The notes beneath the pieces were generated by a model, which saw only the letters and a list, made by a program, of their open reading frames with translations, was not told where the DNA came from and made no database searches. A stretch of DNA of 64,000 bases from positions 1,289,657-1,353,656 of the forward strand of contig NW_019091374.1 of assembly GCF_001949145.1 (NCBI RefSeq). The letters are read 5' to 3'. Of this stretch, positions 22,196-35,116 are shown in pieces. The DNA is from Acanthaster planci (Eukaryota; Echinodermata; Asteroidea; Valvatida; Acanthasteridae). Position numbers and translations under genes: made by a program. The first letter of the stretch is position 1. Each line of letters opens with the position of its first letter.

Positions 22196-24566
22196 CGCAA
22201 AGGAACCCTGACTATAAGAACAAGATCTGCTCAAAGGAGAGCTGATTTGTGTTCTTACTTGAAGATTTTCTCAGAGCAACATTAAGCAGAATGGAGTGCG
22301 GGAAGAGGTGGTCAGGATTGACTGTTAAAATAAGCAGGGAACAGTCGCAGTCAACCAGAGACAAAAAAGAGGAAACTATCACATGTGGTGTTCCTTTCTT
22401 CAAATATAAGAATGGACTGAGATGGGAGAACAGAATCATCCGTTGATGTAGCAAGGGATGTACATTATCTTTGAATGGATATTTATTTCATTGTAACTGG
22501 GCATTTCATTGCAGAGACAGGCATTTTCAAAGTCAGGTTTGAGGGTAAGTGCATATTAAAAGGAAGCTTGTTTTGGTCGTATTTAATTTTGACAGTCATC
22601 GACAGCCATTTTTAGAATTTACTGGTGATTTCCAGAAAGGCTTGCCTTGTCTTGTGTAGTTTATTTCAGATTTGTCAGAGTTATGGAATATTATAAGAGA
22701 AATCTTCATTTGACTTTAGGCTTGAGTGACTCGGAACTGGATTCAACTATGGAATTCAGGATAGGGATTTCTTGAGTCGTCAGTGGTCGAGTCATGGTTG
22801 CTGGTTAGTAGGGTTCAGTTCAAGACTGCTCAAAGCAAACTTTGTTTTGCGTGTTACGACACTTAAGGGTGTAGGTCACATCTGTTAATGACCCAACATT
22901 GACAACTTTATTCTGTCATTTATTTGGGACTTAAGACTTGGAGCCTGTTTTCCCAAAGAAGTTTGAAGTCAATTTCGAAATCTGATTCCGAAGTAGAATT
23001 TAAAGTGAATTTCAAAAAAAAGGAGTCACCTAAGCCTACTTAGTAGCCAAACCATGTCCTGTTAGCAGGACACAGAAAATCACTAAGAATTATTTGCTTC
23101 CGCCAGAATATACAACAATTCTCATGTAGTCTCTCCCCTAAATCAGTGATCAACACTAGCATGCTTGGTCCATGGTCTGTAGTTATTATTGATTTTTTTT
23201 TTCACTGGAGTTGAAAAAACAACCTGAGAGGAAGTTTCCCAGGGGATTAGCTCGGACTTATGCTAAATGTTGAATAATATAATTTTCAGACTGTACAGGC
23301 AATTTTGACTGTTTCAAGTTTTATGTTTGATTTTTAATTGTTTTACACGCTTACATTTATAGCACTTTTTTGCCTTAGTTTAGCCAATACTCACGAAACG
23401 TTAAGATATCAAGTCTGTCATTTAAAAGGTGGGCTACGAGTAAAGGAATTCGGATGTAAATGTATTGAAAAAAAGAACAGAGGTGTTAACCAGAAACGTG
23501 CACAAAACAATAACAGAGATTGGACACAATACAGCACAATTTCAGTGTTGTAAATGATTCAAAAAGTGAACTTCAGTTCTATTTATAAACTGGAGGGACG
23601 GTTTTTAATTTTTACCTCGTTCGAGCCTTTGTCTCAGCGCAGACTTTCAAGAAAATCCCACTTGCGTTTGATCTTTCATTTGTTCCTGGACTCGTTGAGC
23701 CCAGACTCCCAAGGTATGGATGTGGGTCATGAAAACATGATGATCAGGAAGGATCAAAGTTCAAGATAGAGAATGGATCATGTCAGAACAATAAATCCAG
23801 TACGACCTTCAACCTAGTTTTCCAGTTTTCGATTGAAATACACATTTGCTGAACTGTCTTAACCCAGATTTATTTTAGTTCTACAAAATCATTACCAACA
23901 TTTTGAGAGGAAGAATAAAAAGTTTGAGAAAAGTATTCTGTATTTAAGATAACCCAGCTTTTTAAGGAGTTAATGCATTTTCATGTTGAATTTTTTCTTT
24001 GTTCTTTATACAGTGTGGCATGTTAATTTTATAAAGACATGGAAAATTTGAAATGTTGGCAGATTTAAGCCTTGGAAATGTCAGCTCAATACTTGAGGAA
24101 TTCAGGGCAAAAGAGTTTCTTCACTTTGTTTAGAACACAAGCTAGAACATACCCAAGACGAGAGAATATTTTCTTTATCAAATTGCGTGCAGATTTGAAT
24201 TTTAAACCGTTTCCAGAGGGATTTGTCCTCTCTTTGGACCTCCAAGATTCCTTTTAAAACACATGCAAGAAATTTGTTAATGGTACCGAGCAGACAAAAT
24301 GGAAATAAGATCTCTGCAGATTGTTCAAGTTGAATGATACCGATTCATTGTTTTCATGCATGGAGAATGGCGTAAAATAATTATTTTCTGAAACATTTCA
24401 TAGTGTGGCATTTTTAAATGTTGGCATCATAATCTAGCAGGTTTAAATTGTTTTGTGTGTTTGTAATAATAGGAAGGCTGATAAGGATATATATATGTCT
24501 TGTGTTGTAATCGCTCATCTCTCATACTGTGTTAAAATTTGTCTCTTCCTCTGTGTTATTTTGCAG
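22196..24566. other. Untranslated or intronic stretch between two last exons
   Basis: AT-rich, with no frame of coding character. It would be 3' UTR if terminal exon A is used and intron if terminal exon B is used. Confidence 0.45.
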
Positions 24567-24625
24567 TGCTGAAGTCCAGTCCGTCACAAGTCCCTTCAAT
24601 TCCAGCACAAGTTCCCCGATCTTAA
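24567..24625 (+). CDS. GTSF1-like terminal exon, version B
   Basis: The acceptor attttgcag is preceded by a T-rich tract. Joined to the exon ending at 20388 it is in frame and reads VLKSSPSQVPSIPAQVPRS and TAA. A polyadenylation signal follows about 200 bases later. Either this is an alternative last exon, or 22146-22195 is skipped or untranslated in some transcripts. Confidence 0.5.
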
Positions 24626-24821
24626 GCGAAGTCGCAAAACAGTTAGATAAACTGTGACGAAAGCATTCATTTATCATTCATAATGACTGGTCTTGTAAGA
24701 GACTTGTGGCGGACTCGATACAGTGCTTGTGTGAGAGTGTTGTCGGTTTCATCTGTTGTTTATAAGTATTTTTAGAAGCATATTTTTGTAATTCTGATTA
24801 AAATGTCTTCGCTTTATTCAT

Positions 24822-24827
24822 AATAAA
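24822..24827 (+). terminator. Polyadenylation signal AATAAA
   Basis: AATAAA about 200 bases after the stop of terminal exon B. It is the likely 3' end of the GTSF1-like transcript. Confidence 0.55.
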
Positions 24828-26940
24828 GTGAAGTCTTACGTTGCTTTAACTTGTTGTAAATTATTTTCTAATTGTTGACAATCCTGCTGCGTTAAATCTA
24901 CTCAGGTGCCAGTGAACTATTCAGGTATTTCAAAACGGCAAGGTTATTCGAGAACACAGCACGCGTCCGAGTTGGCGTATGGCCGCGCTGATGATAAGGC
25001 TGCACATGCGCGCGCGTGCACAGTTCCGTATGACCACGGATGCGTTTCGTTTGGGGCATGCGCTGTCTGAATTTCGCTTGTCAAATTAACGCGCCAAACA
25101 TAAATCAGCTTGTGACCACTCTCTAGCAATGCGGATCGTAGGCTTATGACATTTTTACAGGCAACCTGAATTTGCGCAGGAAATATTTTTGTACGCAGCA
25201 ATTCACCTGCTGATCCAGAGCCAGGGGGGGGGCGAAATGGTTACATAATAGTTTGGGGCCAAAAGTGGTAAGAATAATAGTGCAGTTTGGACCACCGTAT
25301 AAGTACCGCTCCATGTTTTCTTGAAGGACCTTCCTGTTGCGATTCACGGGTCTTGGATGTCTCGTTGCTTGCGTTTGATCAACACCTGTTATGAAAGACC
25401 ACGTCTGTCAAAGGAAACGTGACAGATGAACACAGAAGTAGCATTTGGAGGAGTTTTCTCAGGGTTTGTGAAAGGATCGTGTACAGTCAAACCATGGTCA
25501 AACTAGATGATGGATTTGACATTTCCTGCTGAATATCAGTCCGTTAGGTCTCTTGTTTTGTGACGTGGGGTGGTGACATACGGTAAAACACGAAAAGTTG
25601 AGAGTATGAATGACACCAGCAAGATATAATTGGTATTAAAACGGACGTGTTTCTTTGTTAGCCCAAAGTATCTTGGCGAATTTCAAAGGTTGTTGGTATC
25701 AAAATTTAGCATGCTGTCAGACAGAAAAGGAAGTGATCTGTGAAATAAAGTCGTAATGGCCTCCAGACCTAAAGCCAACATCAAATTTTACAAACTGAGC
25801 ATCATTTGTATTTTTTCTAATTAAGAGGCTTGTAGACTTTGCTAAAAATGTGACCAGGACCCGCGCCACCCCCTGTGAAAGTGTACGACTGGCACACCGT
25901 AATAGCCTGGCATCTCGGCAAAGTGTGCATTTCAGCAATGACCGCTTCGATTTACGTCGCCGTGGGGTCGATACACACGTTGGAAATTGGTACATCGGAG
26001 AGCTTTGTCAATGAGGCCAGGGATATTTGGCAGCTATTAATTAACATTATTTGCTGGCGATAGATAGATAGGTTCATGATTTTTGTGCACACGTGTAATT
26101 ATAAAACACGAATTCCACATTTTTCGTCCAAGATCTCGGCAGTTTTCACTTTGCACGTCAAACGAGGCATTCGTGAGACTTTGGCATCCCCACTCTTTGT
26201 TTCTCCATCTTTATCTTTTCAATGCATGCTTTTGCTTTCAACATGGACAAGTGCCTTAGAAAAAAAAAACAAAAAAACGAAGGCCTACTTCTACGCACGC
26301 GGGTGCTCAGGGGGACTTTCAGGTTCCCCAAAGTGGCATAATGCTGGCTCCAAGATGGCAGTTATGGCCGTGGGGTGCATCTGCCCTTGGAGAGGTGACC
26401 GAAACTGGGAAGGTGTGAGACAGCAGAGGTTGTGGGATCTCCTCCTACGTTATTTGGGGGGGATCAATAGCTATTTGTTTCTGTAACAGGTCCTCACAGA
26501 GTGTCGCCAACGGCAGGTATGCCTAAGTATCAAAGAACCAAATGACGTCAAGACGGCTAACGTGTAAAGGCGTTCCCAAAGGATAGCCAGTGCAATCTCT
26601 TAATTATATCATACGGCTTACTGACGCTTCGAGCTGTGTTTGTTCCTGGAAATGCTTCAAAGGAGGGGTGCCAAAGTCGAGGGAAAAAGAGCAAAGGAAA
26701 AACATAGGTTATGGAAGTTTACAGTGTCTTGGAACAAAGGCTACGAACTTCCTTTTTACTTTGGTGACTTCTATAGTTCCTTGTACTTTTTTGTGTAATC
26801 CTGATGCTGCGTTGTTATACTGCGGCATTGTGTCGAGAAATCGTTCAACACTAACACACTTTCAAAAACTTGGCTTCGTTTCGGTTGCTGCTCGAGGTTT
26901 CTAGGCACTAGACATTGCTACATAATTATTTTGTATATAT

Positions 26941-27010
26941 TGTAACGGGCCGGGCCATTGGGTCATTAAGATACAACCAGAGAAGGCACACTGACTTCGG
27001 GGGTGCCTCC
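26941..27010 (+). mobile_element. LTR-like start, candidate only
   Basis: TGTAACGGGCCGGGCCATTG resembles the start of some invertebrate long terminal repeats (TG...). I could not find a matching CA end, a second copy, or a primer-binding site nearby. Confidence 0.2.
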
Positions 27011-28879
27011 CTGATTTTGTTTGAAAATACACAAATAGCAAATAACTATTTACATGAATAATCAAAGGCAAAAATTAATAAAAGCGGATAAACTACAAAT
27101 TGGGTACCACTTGCAAGAAATATCAGACTGGTGCAGGCGCGAGGCTGCAGGAGAAAACCAATCCCCCAACGTAATGGTGACTACAAAAAGAAAGAAAACG
27201 AAAGAACGGGGAACGCCCCAATGCGCACACCTGCACCTGCACAGTGCACCCGACCAGAAAAGGAACCAAATGAATTTAAGCAGAGTAAGAACATCACAGA
27301 CCTTTTTTTCTCTTCCAGGTCTATGGAAATATGCTGCAGGTGGCGAATAGATAAATCAATGGCATTGTTTCAAATTTTGGCCTCCACATTGAAGATTTGA
27401 TGCTCTTGCAAGAAAAGAGACATTATAATGGAATCTCTGAAAGGGAGAATATATCGAGCTGGAACTTGTGGCTCAAGCTAAACAGAAGACAAATGGCTTA
27501 CCACTGAGCCCAACAGGGGCTGTACAATTAAGAATTACGCGTGACAGAAATGTTTGACTTCGCTCAAAGACAAATCTGGCTAGGCTAGAATTAGGAGGAA
27601 AGTCTGCACCTCGCTGCACTTTGCTTTGTCAGCTGAATAATGCTGCAGTAATTCTGGCATCTAAACGCGTTAGACTGGTGCTGAACTTCGCTTTAGGCAT
27701 GTAAAACTTTCTAATCGACGTCTTGTAAGAATCCCTGTCAACTGAAAGTCAAAATGGAGCTGCTAGACTGAAAGACATTGTGAGCGAGTTAACATGTTTT
27801 AGTCATTAGCACAAAGTAACACGCACAGTTTCACACAATCAAAAATATACATATGCATTACGGTATTGTTCTTTGGGGGTAGAAATTGCGCATGGACACT
27901 CATGTTTGTCTCTGTCTCCTTAGACCGCAAACAAGAAAGGACTCCAACCTGAATCCAACAGTCCATGCCTGGATGCACTGACAGACACTCTTAAGCATTG
28001 TCTCGGGCATTGGACAGACTTCCTTTGATAGCTCCGACAATCCGTGCCAACCGGCGGTGGCGTGTACTCACAGGTGCCACCGCCCGGGGCAAGGCTGCTA
28101 CGGGCGGTTGAAGCATCCTCCGAAAGAGCATGCCCAATATAAACTCGTCGAATGCGACAGTGCAAGGCGCATATTGTCTTGGGGTTGGGAGAGGGACAAA
28201 GTGGAAGTTTTCCCTCCAAAAACATTTGAAGCAAGATATGGGACGGAGAGAACTCCCCGCCTTTGTGTAAGTCATTGTTTGATCGGAATCTCAGGAATTC
28301 TTTACAGACTTCTGGGGGGGGGATGTGTTAGGTAACAATAGTCTAGAGTGTGTATAGGGATTGGACAGGTAAGGGGGGTACCCCTCCGTCCCATATCTTG
28401 CCAGGTATATCCAAAAGCAACTTTTGTCCCCCATGTAAAGGCCAGTTCACACCAACGCAAAATTGTGAGGATGAGAAAGTTAAACCATATTTCAACTCGA
28501 GCCAAATCTCTCTTCGAACTTTTCGTGACGTCAATATCGCTTCGCCATCGCATTCGCCTGAAATACGAACCGACCGTCAGAATCCTCTAATCCCCCTGGA
28601 GTATGTCGGGGGAAAGCCCCCTAGCCCTCTGGATACCCCCTCTGAAAACCGGCCTTGTTTTATCATGCTTGTTAATTTATCACCCAGTGCAATAAAATAA
28701 AATAAAAAAGAATGAGTAAAAGGGTATTTCAATAAATTCCATCAGCTGATTAAAAAGAAATCTAGTATTTCTTCAGAGGACAAGTGAGTTCGATGGTTAG
28801 ATTGGCATACTATTTAATAGTACTAATGTTAATATGTTTTTATAAGGATGATGTCTCAACATTCTGATTTTCGTCCATT

Positions 28880-29210
28880 TCAGTTACATGTAGTATCGAT
28901 TTGATGAGCCAAACATACTACCATACGTCCTTTATTATACTCGTTATAAGTTTTGTTGGAAATCCGGTTGGCCTCACCAGTGTACAGGCCTGCATAGCAA
29001 AAACACCAGCGAATTTCGTAGCATCAGAAAATATGCACGGATCTTACGAAACCCAGTAACTCCGTCTCTGGGTGGATGATGGACACCAATATGGCATTGT
29101 CAGGTGGTTTCCGGCTGCCTCCCTCAACCTTCACCGGTCATTCCCTTCCCCAACTTGCTTACGCAGATTTACGCCACTGCGCAGCCATAATTTGTGTAAA
29201 AATGTCTGCC
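28880..29210 (+). repeat. Diverged dispersed repeat, copy 1
   Basis: It shares with 40155-40475 an ordered set of blocks: TCGATTTGATGAGCCAA, ACACCAG followed by AATTTC and TAGCAT, GGATCTTACGAAACCC, GGTTTCC and GGTCATTCCC. Order and strand are the same in both copies. No coding capacity was recognised. Confidence 0.5.
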
Positions 29211-30499
29211 GTTGGATACAGTGGCTGCGACAAGGAATGTGTTGGAACAATGAAGCGGTAAGGCACCCCTGGTAAATGCTAGTCATATCAACATAAACAA
29301 GCAAAAAAAGACAAATGTTTCCAAGACGGAAGCAGGAAACGAATAGCGAACAACCCAAAGTGTCAGAATTAGACGGAAAGGACGGTTTTCGTTCAAGTCT
29401 CATTTATATATGTATTTTTTACATAAAATTAACATAACATAAAAACATTGTCTGGAATATTTTCTTTCTGAGAAAGGCTACAATGCCTGCCAACGTTTAA
29501 CAGCCTTCCGCAACAAAATCTCAGCTAAATAAACGGAGTGATTGAATGCAGCCAGGAACTTTGCCATGGGCTCTCAAGACTTCTCTCGTACCCAACAAAA
29601 AACTTCGAGAGCTCTTTTCTGCGGCCCATTGTTCAATGCAAGCGTCTACTAATTCCGTGTTCAAACAGCTTTGTTAATTGCTCGGTAAATTCTTGCGTGG
29701 CACGACAATAACCCTTGGCGATTTTATGCGTACACACTCCACCACGTAACTCCACTATAGGCAAATCACACACACTTGGGAAACCCTTAGAGAGTTCTTG
29801 TGGAGTCGCTCAGGCGTTTTTGTTTATAGTACCACTGACAACTCTTCAAACATTCCTTCAGAAGAATTTGACAGGTTGGCCAACAGAAAATGAATGACAC
29901 GGCAGGAATGACGTCGAGTAGCGGGGAACAGTAATATGCATAATTACTAACACCTCGCGGGAAAAAAACACAGGGGAACCTGCATCATTCTAACCTCCTG
30001 TTAGTGAACTGATTGTACATGTATGTACGTTAATCTCTTCCTTAGTAAAAGATGTTTATATCATATCCATCTTCGGGACGTACATGTATATACAAGTACA
30101 ACCCAGTTCTCTCTATCTTTGGCATGGAAAGATGGCGGAACTAGGGCCATATGGGAGGGGGGCGGGGGCAATGTTGTTAATTTTTAACGCAAGCTTTTCT
30201 TCCTTTTCCAGTACGTGAGTTTAAATTTTGAATCTTTTAGTGCTCTGGGGGGAGGGAAATCCCTGCTTTGTCTAAAGAACCAAGCACATGGTCTACTTTT
30301 ACCCTGGTCTAGTCATTTTCAACCCGAGTGTCCCAAATGATATGATGTGAACATTAAAACAAATATCCTCAGACTGTTTTTGTGAGCAAAATACTGAAAA
30401 ACAAACATCCAAAAAAGACGTACCGTAACGAAACTACTAAAACAATACGCACAGCACACAAGACGGAATGAAAGCACATACACACGTGCCCACACACAC

Positions 30500-30562
30500 A
30501 GACTGGTTCCCGTCCCGGCCCTACGTTCAGCAGGAGACTACGTAGGGAACGGGAACCAGTCT
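30500..30562. repeat. GC-rich hairpin
   Basis: The arms are AGACTGGTTCCCGT...CCCTACGT and ACGTAGGG...ACGGGAACCAGTCT. Only a few bases are unpaired, and the loop is about 13 bases. The sequence is preceded by a CA microsatellite. It is probably a small foldback element. Confidence 0.6.
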
Positions 30563-30809
30563 AGTGTGCGAATTCCGCTACTCACAACCTTATCTCCATG
30601 GTGTCAAGCAGTATGGCTACTCTGGATTGGAAATAAAGTAACAACTTGGAACTAGGTTGTATCATAGAGCTACAACCCAGCTCTATGGTTGTATCATGCT
30701 ACATTGACTAGTCTTCATTCCAGCATCGATTTCATTGTTTATTGCCAAAAATCTCAACATTACTGTGTTGTATTTATATCAGTGGTTGAAGATTTGACCG
30801 AGAATATGG

Positions 30810-30925
30810 CATCCAAGACAAAGACCGGTGCTTTCGAGACCGAGACCGGCCCTCCCAAGACCGAGACTTCGACAGGGCGAGACCGAGCCCGCAAAAAAGG
30901 TCTCGAGACCGAGACCAGGTCTCGA
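30810..30925. repeat. GAGACC/AAGACC-rich segment
   Basis: Irregular repeats of GAGACCGAGACC and AAGACCGAGAC, ending in the inverted pair GGTCTCGAGACC. The motif is that of the elements at 14964 and 57998, so it may be a relic of the same family. Confidence 0.5.
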
Positions 30926-33900
30926 GACCTATAACTCGTATGTACACACGTTAGTCGTGAACTTTTCGAAGTACATGTAGTTTGAACGCATCCTGGTGAA
31001 TTTTGTCGATCTCCGATGCTGAAGACTCTTGCCCATGGTGTCATCTTCGTATCAAGAAACATAGTATCTCCCCTTTAGATGCGCCAGTGTTGACGTGAAA
31101 CCTTGTGTTTTGGCGGTTCATTATACATGTACGTTGTATTGGAAGTTGCATCGCCCAAATACGCCACGGCCTACTGAACTGGATACTCTTTGACAACCAG
31201 TTGGAACCACCGAGATACAAACGTGTACATCGACCCACTCTGCATTGGAATGTGTCAAGATTGTCAATTTCTGGACCTGTCAAAAAAATTCCTTGAAATC
31301 CTCGAGTCACTTCACAGTGCCAAACTTTGCTGTTTAGCCACATCTATTGTGGTTCTAACAATAGCAACTGTGTATGGCTCAAATTACCCTAGCGCCCTGA
31401 AATCCGATTTGGAAACGAATCCAAATTTTCCGGTCTCAAATCGTTGCACGCACGGCGCCTGGAATCTTTTTTTCCGCGGAAAAGAGCGTTACAGGAATCG
31501 CCAGTGTCCAGTTTCAATGGCACCGCGGTCGATGCCTATTTTTATCCACTGTCCACAAAAGAATCGGGGCCATTGTTGATTCTAGCAGGGTCTAGTGTTT
31601 GTGGATTAGACAATGGGAGGGCTGGACGGCCTTCTGTAATTTACAGGGAGTGTTCGAAAGCACCAAGCACACCGTGAACTCGGCTACTGGTATATTTCAA
31701 AGATGAAAGACTGCCCAAAAATTCGTTGCTTGATCTAAGAATTAAAGAGGCGTGCTTAAACATATACCATTGTTGCTTTTCAATGTAGATAAGGCTTGAA
31801 GCTTAGTGGCACTTTCATCATCAATCTTGAAAATACTGTGGTGGGGCCAAGACTCATTTACCAAGCACGCAGTTAGGGATTATGTATTTTCATCATTTCA
31901 AAAATCTCACGACAGAAATGCTCAACTTCAATTACTCTATATGGAAAGATGTGTCAAAACACCTTGTTAACAGTCAAGAAAACAAAACAAATGTTTGCAC
32001 CAAGAACCTTTGTAACATCTTTTTATCGTAAGACAAAGAAATGTATATTTCGACATCAACTCTTTCAGCTCAAATTCCAGGTTTAATTAACTTATGGGCA
32101 AGGACACTTGACGCTAACAAACTTCCATACCTGAGTCACGTGACAAGTCTCGTTTCTCTGCGGGTTTCTCCCCTCCAGTCAAGGAAATTTTCCTTAAGCT
32201 CTTAACGAATGGGAATGTGGAGTGTGCTTCATCACTATGTTCACAAATTGGAGGTCCTAGCGACGCCTTATACTTAACGACAAGTGTCTTTCAGAGACCC
32301 ATACACCGCCCCTGCCCCCCAAAGCCATTGAGGACGCGCTCTCTGAATTCGCCAAGCGAGAAGGCTGGGAGCAGTTGTATGTTTTCCATGGTAGTTCATG
32401 AAAGAATAGACATGTAGGCCTATGGACTTCATTTCAGCTCGGTGTCTTTTGAATGTAAGAGTGGATTTGTTAATTGCGGCGTAAATTCTCTAACAACCGT
32501 GCTAAACACTTCAGAGGTGGAGTTGTATGTTCGTTGCCTGGTTGGTGCTTCGCGGCGTACCACTTCAGATCAATCGCTGCCGCGATAAGTTCCATTTCGC
32601 AGAAAATCTGGACGTAAGAAAATGGAAGATAGTCACTTGACCACCCATACTGGACTAAATTAAAGTGTGCGGGAGCTAGACATGGAAAAAGGTGCATGTA
32701 GGCCTTATACCATTTATTGCGAGATTAACGGACGATGCACTTGTAAGACTGGGTTTCATCAAATGGCGAGCGTAGAAAGTGGAAGTGAGAAGCCATATTC
32801 TAGGAACTACTACGTGCTGATTGATTCACTGTAAAAGAATGAAGGATCCGAAACTGGACTTAAACGAGTGAACGTTAGAAGAGAACTGCCAGGCCTGGTC
32901 TGGTGCTGATTTGTTAAAATGCATGTGATTTTTTCTCGTGGATTTTACGCCACATTTTGGAAAATTAGTGATTGAAGAGAAGACAGAAAACATTTCTCCA
33001 GCCATAGGCCTACCACAAAATTTCGGAAACAACTTTGGATAAGAATCCACGAACTGTCAAGCTATAGTGCCGAGGCCTCAACGTGAGCTTATTAACTTCA
33101 AGGCGTTTTCTACAATGTATTCAAAGACATCAACCTTTCTGTTTGTGAAAATGTATCTAAAACCTGCCGGTGGCTGAACCCAAGGATCGCATTTAGTACG
33201 TGTGTAGCTTTCCACATTCAAAGGCTATCTGCTGTTCATCAAAACGCAATCAGTCACGCGTCTCAAGTTGAATAACTTTGAACTCGACAATAAAGAACAG
33301 CAAACAAAGCACTTCAGACTCTGATATCAAGAAATACCGTGGCCAACCTAGACCTCCAGCCTTATCTCAAGTGGCAAACAAAACGCCAGAAGAGAGGGAA
33401 TTTTTATTATTGTATTGTCCGAACTTCGGCTGCGTTGACTCTATTGCCGCTCAGTTTTAATGCTGAAATATTTGATGGGAATCCAGCACTTCGCCGTTTC
33501 AATTCACGTTTAAAGTCTGTGCGCGTTGGAGACGGGTAATCCAATGGAGGCTACACGTTGCCAGACATTATGATTGGCGATCTGTTTGCCTGTGTTGTTT
33601 ACGTGGAAATCATTAGTTGGTGTTGCAAGCAAACATCTTACCAATTATACCTTATAAGAGAGACGGACTTTAAGATGATTGGACGATTATCGGCAAGGAA
33701 TTTATTCAAGCCTGGCGATCTTCGTAAGTAGAAATTGTGGTGACCTCAGTTGACTGATACAACACGATCGCAGGTGCTTAATATAAAGCACTAATGTTCC
33801 ACTGGCAAATCACTGAAGTTTGAACCCAATATATCATACCAGCTGATGCCAGCTTGGCGGCAGATGATATGCATAGCACAGGCGAGTGGTTGAATTGTGG

Positions 33901-34227
33901 TTTAACGTTTAGCTCCCCAACACCTGTGGATACTGCTATAGAAAAAAAAACAACAGTATAATATTTGACTTTTTTGAACACGCTGCATTAGATTACCAGC
34001 TTTTTTGCTTTACTTTGACCGTTCGACAGCGCATTCTATCGAGCTTGTCCCCCTGCAACTTCGTGGCACCTAAACTGTATTGGGCGTTCTGCTTAATGTT
34101 CACACCTCCCCCAGATGTCATGTTTACAGAATAGTGGCTTTCGTTCGCAGGAAAATGGTGACTCGTGTGCAATTTGGGACAAAGCCAGGTCGAGATGAGA
34201 GGCATCCTAATGGCGGCAGGCAAGCTG

Positions 34228-34233
34228 TATAAA
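34228..34233 (+). promoter_or_regulatory. TATA-box candidate
   Basis: TATAAA in the context CTGTATAAACCCCG, about 890 bases upstream of the 404-codon frame. It is a sequence match only; no start site or initiator is evident, and an 890-base leader or a 5' intron would be needed. Confidence 0.2.
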
Positions 34234-35116
34234 CCCCGACTGGGCTTATTTGCGCAGACTGATATCGCCTTTAACTCGCCTCACCGGTCTACCAAAACTG
34301 GAGAGGTGAAAGCGAAACCCTTCGCAACAAAAGAGCACCCGTGGAGCGAACAAAGCAGCCCCTGCAATCTACCTTAGTGCGAGATCGAAGAGAAAGGAGA
34401 GGGGATATAGGAACACCAGTTGCCGTACAACGCTGCCAGCGTACCCCATGATTCTCAATGGTTGCCTTATGTGCATCGGCATCATTAGGCTTCATGACGG
34501 CCGCGCTTGGCCGATTATAGCGTGACTTCACACGCATGGATTCCACCCGAGCATTCGGTCGGAATGAAAGTTCCGAGAGGAAAACATCTTCCCAAAGCCA
34601 GTGATGTTGGACAAATCGAGGATACATATGCATGAGATGAAGTCGAGAAGTATTTAATTGTACTAAGTCGAAAGATGCGACTAATTTGAACCGCGGATGA
34701 GGACAAGTTTTGGGGATCGGAAACGCCCGCCCGACCTTGATTCTGAGCGTATACATGTCAACTGTACGTTGGCTTTTTGAAATCATGAACGGAATTAAAA
34801 TAGTCAATAGAATTCACTGATTAGCAGAGCCAACTGGTCCATCATACACCAGTTATTCTTCCAATTTCAAGTGGAATTGTGTTTAACACTGTTGTCGTCG
34901 CCTTCCCGAAGGAGGTAAAGGCCTGCGTGTTTGTGAATTCTTAAAAGCCCAGGCATTTTGATTGTTTTTTAAAAGTTCTAGGTAGGTATTGCATTTCTGC
35001 GAACTTTGCTAATGAAAAGGTCCTTCGATGATCGATGGAAGTTTTCGAGAATTTTTAATTAGTTTTAGGAATGTGACGATGCAACATAAGACTAGGCTCT
35101 GTATTGTGTATTCAGC

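Larger units (their letters stand above)
24860..35116. other. 10-kb intergenic stretch
   Basis: Short open frames only; none has recognised content or good exon structure. It holds a diverged repeat (28880-29210), a hairpin (30500-30562), a GAGACC-rich segment (30810-30925), an LTR-like start (26941) and a TATAAA at 34228. Unrecognised regulatory DNA or non-coding transcripts cannot be excluded. Confidence 0.5.

Noticed and set aside
26076-26486. 136-codon plus-strand frame
   Set aside because: No recognised domain, mixed composition and no convincing exon signals.
34289-34807. 172-codon minus-strand frame
   Set aside because: Considered as a possible small gene upstream of the 404-codon frame; no family resemblance, biased motif or splice signals support it.
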